Origin: an uncultured Faecalibacterium sp.
GTDB taxonomy: Bacteria > Bacillota > Clostridia > Oscillospirales > Ruminococcaceae
Assembly: GCA_900765705.1 (NCBI GenBank)
Contig: CAAFSR010000137.1
Location: forward strand, 1-8,689
Direction of reading: 5' to 3'
DNA: 8,689 bases
The translations under genes and the position numbers were made by a program. The notes beneath the pieces are model-generated. The model made no database searches. It was not told where the DNA came from and saw nothing but the letters and a program-made list of their open reading frames with translations. Positions 6,006 through 8,689 of the stretch are shown here, piece after piece; the stretch's first letter is position 1, and each line of letters opens with the position of its first letter.

Positions 6006-6380
6006 TTATGCTTTCCACAGACTGTGGAGGTTGCAGTAGGCGTAGACCGCCTCGACCTCATCGCCCTCGCAGAGAGCAAAGCAGACCTCCGGCTTTTCGC
6101 CGGGATGCAGTTCCTTACGCTGATTGCCCTGCTTGGTCTGGAGAGATACCCATTCGATGTAGTGTTCCGGCAGCATGGGGTGCTCCACGGAGCCGACCTT
6201 GACATGGACGATGCCGTTTTCCACTGTCCAGACAGGGACGTGCTTCTCCACGGCGGCGTCGGTGGTGCCGGGAACGATCTCGCTCATCGGCTCGCCGCAG
6301 CAGACGACAGGGACGCCTGCGTCCTTAACTTTGGCAATGATGTTACCGCAATGCTTGCAAATGTAAAACTTCTGCTCCAT
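6006..6380 (-). CDS. dfx: Desulfoferrodoxin (superoxide reductase, two-iron type)
   Basis: Reduces superoxide to peroxide without making oxygen, in the cytoplasm of anaerobes; 124 aa. The N-terminal desulforedoxin-like domain has Cys8, Cys11, Cys27 and Cys28 for the FeS4 centre. The SOR domain has EKHVP (Glu45-Lys46-His47), His67 and His73 (EHPMLPEHY), and Cys116-x-x-His119 (CNLH), which form the square-pyramidal Fe(His)4Cys site; Lys46 is the usual catalytic lysine. All ligands are present. AAAAGGAGA stands before the ATG at 6380. It follows rubrerythrin after 21 nt in one unit, so peroxide made here can be removed by the neighbouring product. Confidence 0.97.
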   Translation of the reverse strand: MEQKFYICKHCGNIIAKVKDAGVPVVCCGEPMSEIVPGTTDAAVEKHVPVWTVENGIVHVKVGSVEHPMLPEHYIEWVSLQTKQGNQRKELHPGEKPEVCFALCEGDEVEAVYAYCNLHSLWKA

Positions 6381-6401
6381 GATAATTCTCCTTTTCTTTC
6401 T

Positions 6402-6944
6402 TTAATAGTTTTCTGCGTGAATTTCAAAATAGCTCTGGGGATGGTTGCAGGTGGGGCAAACCTCCGGGGCCTTCTCGCCCACGACGATGTGACCGCAGTT
6501 GCGGCACTCCCACACCTTGACCTCGCTCTTGGCGAAGACCTCCGCCATCTCCACATTGTGCAGCAGGGCACGGTAGCGCTCCTCGTGGTGCTTTTCAATG
6601 GCAGCGACCAGGCGGAAACGCTGGGCCAGCTCATGGAAACCTTCCTCATCGGCTGTTTTGGCAAAGCCGTCGTACATATCCGTCCACTCGTAGTTCTCGC
6701 CCTCAGCGGCGGAGAGAAGGTTTTCTGCGGTGTCGCCAATGCCGTTCAGCTCTTTGAACCACAGCTTGGCGTGTTCCTTCTCATTATCAGCGGTTTTGAG
6801 GAACAGCGCCGCGATCTGCTCGTATCCTTCCTTCTTGGCCTTGGATGCAAAATAGGTGTACTTGTTGCGCGCCTCGGACTCACCGGCAAAGGCAGCCATC
6901 AGGTTTTTTTCGGTTTGAGTTCCTGCGTATTTCGTCTCTTTCAT
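6402..6944 (-). CDS. rbr: Rubrerythrin
   Basis: Non-haem di-iron peroxidase of anaerobes, 180 aa, reducing hydrogen peroxide with electrons from rubredoxin or similar donors. The four-helix ferritin-like domain (1-140) shows Glu22 in ESEARNKY, Glu55-x-x-His58 (NEKEH), Glu100/Glu101 (DEEGFHE), and Glu117-x-x-His120 (IEKHH). The C-terminal rubredoxin-like domain has Cys147, Cys150, Cys163 and Cys166 (CRNCGH and CPTCNHPQSYFE). GGAAGGAG precedes the ATG at 6944. It is the first gene of the rubrerythrin-desulfoferrodoxin unit, with its own activator-type promoter in the 79-nt gap after the Crp/Fnr gene. Confidence 0.97.
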   Translation of the reverse strand: MKETKYAGTQTEKNLMAAFAGESEARNKYTYFASKAKKEGYEQIAALFLKTADNEKEHAKLWFKELNGIGDTAENLLSAAEGENYEWTDMYDGFAKTADEEGFHELAQRFRLVAAIEKHHEERYRALLHNVEMAEVFAKSEVKVWECRNCGHIVVGEKAPEVCPTCNHPQSYFEIHAENY

Positions 6945-6975
6945 GGTGGATACTCCTTCCTGTTTTTCTGCTTTT

Positions 6976-6981
6976 ATTGTA
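6976..6981 (-). promoter_or_regulatory. Extended -10 element of the rubrerythrin-desulfoferrodoxin unit
   Basis: TGC-TACAAT on the minus strand is an extended -10. The -35 position reads about ACGGAA, far from TTGACA, which suggests activator dependence. The start would lie near 6969, 25 nt before the rubrerythrin ATG. The dyad at 7003-7015 is centred about 40 bases upstream of the start. Confidence 0.65.
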
Positions 6982-7002
6982 GCAAATCTATGATTTTATT
7001 CC

Positions 7003-7015
7003 GTGACGAAGTCAC
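7003..7015. promoter_or_regulatory. Candidate Crp/Fnr operator upstream of rubrerythrin
   Basis: GTGAC-GAA-GTCAC, a perfect 5+5 dyad with a 3-nt centre. It begins 9 nt after the stop of the Crp/Fnr gene and sits near -40 of the predicted rubrerythrin promoter. A near copy lies upstream of the FTR operon. The half-site contains GTGA, as recognised by CRP, but the spacing is one base shorter than the E. coli CRP site. Confidence 0.68.
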
Positions 7016-7023
7016 ATTCCTTT

Positions 7024-7680
7024 TTATTTTAGACGATTTAGTCTGTTCTTATCCCGCAGCGTGATTGCACCACGCTTCAGCTCCACCAGTCCGTCCTCCG
7101 AGAAGCTTTTGAGCATCCGTGCCACTGCCTCCCGTGCCGAGCTGATGTGCTGGGCGATCTGCTCATGGGTCATACGTATCGTGTCGGAGCCGGTACGTTC
7201 CGCTTCGGCAAAGAGAAATTCTGCCAGCCGCTGATCCAGCCCCTTGAACATGATCTGCTGCATCGCCCACATCACATCAGAAAACCGTTTCGTTGCCAGT
7301 TCATAGAGAAAACAGCGGACATGGAGATTTTTCTCCTTGAGTGCAGCAATGACATTTGCAGGGATAATCAGAACGTCCGTATCCATTCCGGCAGTCATTT
7401 GCGTATCAAAGGTGATCTGACTGATCACGCAGGAGGCGGAAAGCACGCATAGTTCGCCCGGATACAGGCGGAACAGCGTTACCTCCCGCCCCTCATCAGA
7501 GAGAAGATAGGTGCGGATCTCGCCGGAAAGAATAAACAGCATTCCGAGACATTCATTGTCGCTACTGTGAACGAACGCACCCTTTTTATAATGACGGACA
7601 AAGGCACTTCGGCGTAGTGTGTCCATTTCGCGTTCGGTCAAGGATGACCAGAACGGAAGTTGTGTCAGTGTGCGTTCCAT
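7024..7680 (-). CDS. Crp/Fnr-family transcriptional regulator
   Basis: 218 aa from the ATG at 7680. The frame is open further upstream, but that part lies over the previous gene, and MERTLTQLPFWSSL is a normal family start. An N-terminal cyclic-nucleotide-type beta barrel (about 10-115) and dimer helix (120-150) precede the winged helix. The barrel lacks the RSA cAMP pocket motif and has GELCVLSASC in its place. Cysteines are at 44, 78, 84 and 123, with no Fnr-type N-terminal cluster set. The recognition helix SSAREAVAR (Arg183, Glu184, Arg188) matches CRP's R-E-x3-R, which reads GTGA. The gene starts 1 nt after the DUF134-NifX stop with no clear Shine-Dalgarno, so translation is probably coupled. 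Inferred activator of the rubrerythrin and FTR operons through the GTGAC sites; the effector may be a redox signal sensed by cysteine or a bound cofactor. Confidence 0.92.
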   Translation of the reverse strand: MERTLTQLPFWSSLTEREMDTLRRSAFVRHYKKGAFVHSSDNECLGMLFILSGEIRTYLLSDEGREVTLFRLYPGELCVLSASCVISQITFDTQMTAGMDTDVLIIPANVIAALKEKNLHVRCFLYELATKRFSDVMWAMQQIMFKGLDQRLAEFLFAEAERTGSDTIRMTHEQIAQHISSAREAVARMLKSFSEDGLVELKRGAITLRDKNRLNRLK

Positions 7681-7681
7681 A

Positions 7682-8083
7682 TCAATGGCAGCTATGCTTG
7701 CCGCAGCCGTGGTCACCGCAGGAGTGACCAGCCTCGCCGTGCTCATGGTCATGGTGGTCACAGTGAACATTGGGATCGTAGCCCAAACTTCCGTTGAGCA
7801 ATGCGCTCACCGCCGCGTCAGCGTCCCCGCTGACACCGCCGTAGAGCTTGATGCCCGCATCGGCGAGTGCTGCCTGCGCACCGCCGCCGATGCCTCCGCA
7901 AACCAAAGTGTCCACACCGTGCTGCATTAGGAAGCCTGCCAGTGCGCCGTGACCACTGCCGTTGGTGTCAACGACTTTCGCATGAGTGATTTTGCCGTCC
8001 ACAGCTTCATAAAGCTTGAACTGCTCGGTGTGACCAAAGTGCTGAAAGATTTGACCGTTTTCATAGGCAACTGCAATTTTCAT
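7682..8083 (-). CDS. Possible separately translated NifX-type protein from an internal start
   Basis: Inside the fused frame an ATG at 8083 is preceded by AAAGGAGA (8091-8098) with a 7-nt gap, an ideal ribosome binding site. The resulting 133-aa protein would be a full stand-alone NifX/NafY-type domain with the His/Cys-rich tail, beginning exactly where such proteins begin. No stop separates it from the DUF134 part. Both a fusion and a short form may therefore be made, or the fusion arose by loss of a stop between two genes. This is an alternative reading of the same DNA, not a second locus. Confidence 0.5.
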   Translation of the reverse strand: MKIAVAYENGQIFQHFGHTEQFKLYEAVDGKITHAKVVDTNGSGHGALAGFLMQHGVDTLVCGGIGGGAQAALADAGIKLYGGVSGDADAAVSALLNGSLGYDPNVHCDHHDHEHGEAGHSCGDHGCGKHSCH

Positions 8084-8461
8084 AATAGAATCTCCTTTGC
8101 AAGTTTTGCCTGATTTTTCCATGTTGGCTCTCTGCATCCGGCAGCAACGGCCGCAGTGAGCTGCCTCCTGTCCTCCGCAGATGCGGTAGTTTCCCCCGGT
8201 GATGTGCAGCGGTTTCCCGTGGACAAGACACGCTGCGATCTTGCTCCGTGCGCTTTCGTAAATCTCCTGCACGGTAGAGCGGGAAATGTCCATTTGAGCG
8301 GCACACTGCTCGTGGGTTTGCTGCTCCAAGTCAACCAGCCGAATGACCTCGTATTCGTCCAGCGTCAGCAGGATCGGCTCGGTATTCTCGCACCCGTTAG
8401 GACAGAATGTATCGACCTGTGGTACGCCACAAATTCGACGGCACCGTGGCGGTCTTGGCAT
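7682..8461 (-). CDS. DUF134 DNA-binding domain fused to NifX/NifB-type FeMo-cofactor-binding domain
   Basis: 259 aa. Residues 1-95 are a DUF134 domain: MPRPPRCRRICGVP start, cysteines in FCPNGC, then a sigma-70-region-4-like HTH (EQCAAQMDISRSTVQEIYESARSKIA). Residues 96-126 are a Cys/His-rich linker (CGGQEAAHCGRCC). Residues 127-259 start MKIAVAYENGQIFQHFGHTE, the classic beginning of the dinitrogenase Fe-Mo cofactor-binding family, and end in a tail rich in His and Cys (CDHHDHEHGEAGHSC and on) likely to bind metal. No nitrogenase genes are seen, so a general metal or Fe-S handling or sensing role is more likely. The start at 8461 fits the domain and has GGGAGG upstream. The second domain has its own ribosome binding site (separate entry). 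The Crp/Fnr gene follows after 1 nt. Confidence 0.85.
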   Translation of the reverse strand: MPRPPRCRRICGVPQVDTFCPNGCENTEPILLTLDEYEVIRLVDLEQQTHEQCAAQMDISRSTVQEIYESARSKIAACLVHGKPLHITGGNYRICGGQEAAHCGRCCRMQRANMEKSGKTCKGDSIMKIAVAYENGQIFQHFGHTEQFKLYEAVDGKITHAKVVDTNGSGHGALAGFLMQHGVDTLVCGGIGGGAQAALADAGIKLYGGVSGDADAAVSALLNGSLGYDPNVHCDHHDHEHGEAGHSCGDHGCGKHSCH

Positions 8462-8496
8462 GGGAGCTTTCCTCCCTTTGTATTCGGTATATTCCG

Positions 8497-8525
8497 ATTG
8501 TAGCACTTTGAGCAGAAAAAAGCAA
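8497..8525 (-). promoter_or_regulatory. Sigma-A promoter of the DUF134-NifX / Crp-Fnr unit
   Basis: On the minus strand TTGCTT (-35, 8520-8525), a 17-nt spacer, and TACAAT (-10, 8497-8502) preceded by TGC, an extended -10. The leader before the ATG at 8461 would be about 30 nt. The elements lie within an imperfect inverted repeat (8500-8544). Confidence 0.7.
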
Positions 8526-8544
8526 TTTTTTCAAAAGCTGCTAC
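8500..8544. repeat. 45-bp imperfect inverted repeat over the DUF134-NifX promoter
   Basis: Outer arms GTAGCA (8500-8505) and TGCTAC (8539-8544) are perfect complements. They extend inward with CTTTG against CAAAAG through small bulges, and an inner GAAAAAA/TTTTTTC pair closes a short loop. It covers both promoter hexamers and starts 12 nt after the upstream stop. It may be an operator, perhaps for the DUF134 protein itself, or the remains of a terminator for the upstream gene; no clean U-tract follows on the minus strand. Confidence 0.5.
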
Positions 8545-8555
8545 ATTTTCCGTCC

Positions 8556-8689
8556 TCATATGTGTGCCGGCTGATATTCGGAGTCGAATGCTACATGTGA
8601 GCCTTGTTCGTAATGCCCACCGATCATGACCGTAGCGGCAGTCACAGCATCCACATGAAAGCGTTCCCGGTAATGCTTGCATTTTCGTA
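8556..8689 (-). CDS. Unrecognised protein, C-terminal 43 residues (5' end outside window)
   Basis: An open frame enters from the right edge on the minus strand and ends at TGA (8556-8558). It reads from RKCKHYRERFHVDAV through MIGGHYEQGSHVAF to QPAHI. I do not recognise the family. The frame is supported only by being open to the edge, by lying on the same strand as all other genes, and by ending just before the next promoter. It could equally be the tail of a decayed gene. Confidence 0.4.
   Translation of the reverse strand, partial: RKCKHYRERFHVDAVTAATVMIGGHYEQGSHVAFDSEYQPAHI

Noticed and set aside
6024..7064. Long plus-strand open frame of 346 codons across the rubrerythrin-desulfoferrodoxin unit
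   Set aside because: It is antisense to two proteins with all metal ligands in place, and it runs through the promoter and operator. The frame is a by-product of codon bias on the other strand.
7711..7729. Dyad GGTCAC-N7-GTGACC
   Set aside because: It lies inside the His/Cys-rich coding tail, has the half-sites in the opposite order to the candidate operators, and has no promoter beside it.
1..8689. CRISPR arrays, tRNA or rRNA genes, insertion sequences
   Set aside because: I saw no regularly spaced repeats, no cloverleaf or rRNA-like sequence, and no transposase or terminal repeats in the window.

Overview
The window most likely comes from an anaerobic, fairly GC-rich Clostridia-type Firmicute, plausibly a gut Oscillospiraceae/butyrate-producer relative. 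The signs are strong AGGAGG-type ribosome binding sites, sigma-A promoters, an acyl-CoA dehydrogenase fused to an ETF-alpha segment, and oxygen defence by rubrerythrin and desulfoferrodoxin. Taxonomy is inferred from gene content, not from a marker gene. Every gene I can support is on the minus strand, so transcription runs from high to low coordinates.

Layout in transcription order: (a) 8556-8689, the unrecognised 3' end of a gene entering from the right edge. (b) 7682-8461, a DUF134 DNA-binding protein fused in frame to a NifX/NifB-type cofactor-binding domain with a His/Cys-rich tail, then a Crp/Fnr-family regulator (7024-7680) after a 1-nt gap. (c) 6006-6944, rubrerythrin and desulfoferrodoxin, closed by a strong intrinsic terminator at 5964-5994. 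(d) 2183-5882, a tight six-gene operon: a small ferredoxin:thioredoxin reductase-type protein, a 2[4Fe-4S] ferredoxin, a NapH-like membrane iron-sulfur protein, thioredoxin, a CoA-disulfide reductase/rhodanese fusion, and a small alarmone synthetase interrupted by one in-frame TAG. Three junctions in it are ATGA overlaps. (e) 1919-2182, an intergenic stretch with no convincing gene. (f) 1-1851, an Rrf2-family regulator followed by the acyl-CoA dehydrogenase/ETF fusion, which runs off the left edge.

How it may work together: the Crp/Fnr protein has the R-E-x3-R recognition helix of E. coli CRP. Two near-identical GTGAC-N3-GT(C/T)AC sites lie about 40 bases upstream of the predicted starts of units (c) and (d), the class II activator position. 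I infer one redox or stress regulon. It would couple superoxide/peroxide reduction (desulfoferrodoxin, rubrerythrin) to a thiol-repair chain in which a membrane Fe-S protein and ferredoxin drive FTR and thioredoxin, and the CoA-disulfide reductase/rhodanese handles CoA disulfides or persulfides. The Rrf2/acyl-CoA dehydrogenase unit is separate: it has its own sigma-A promoter, overlapped by a 23-bp near-perfect palindrome that is probably the regulator's own operator.
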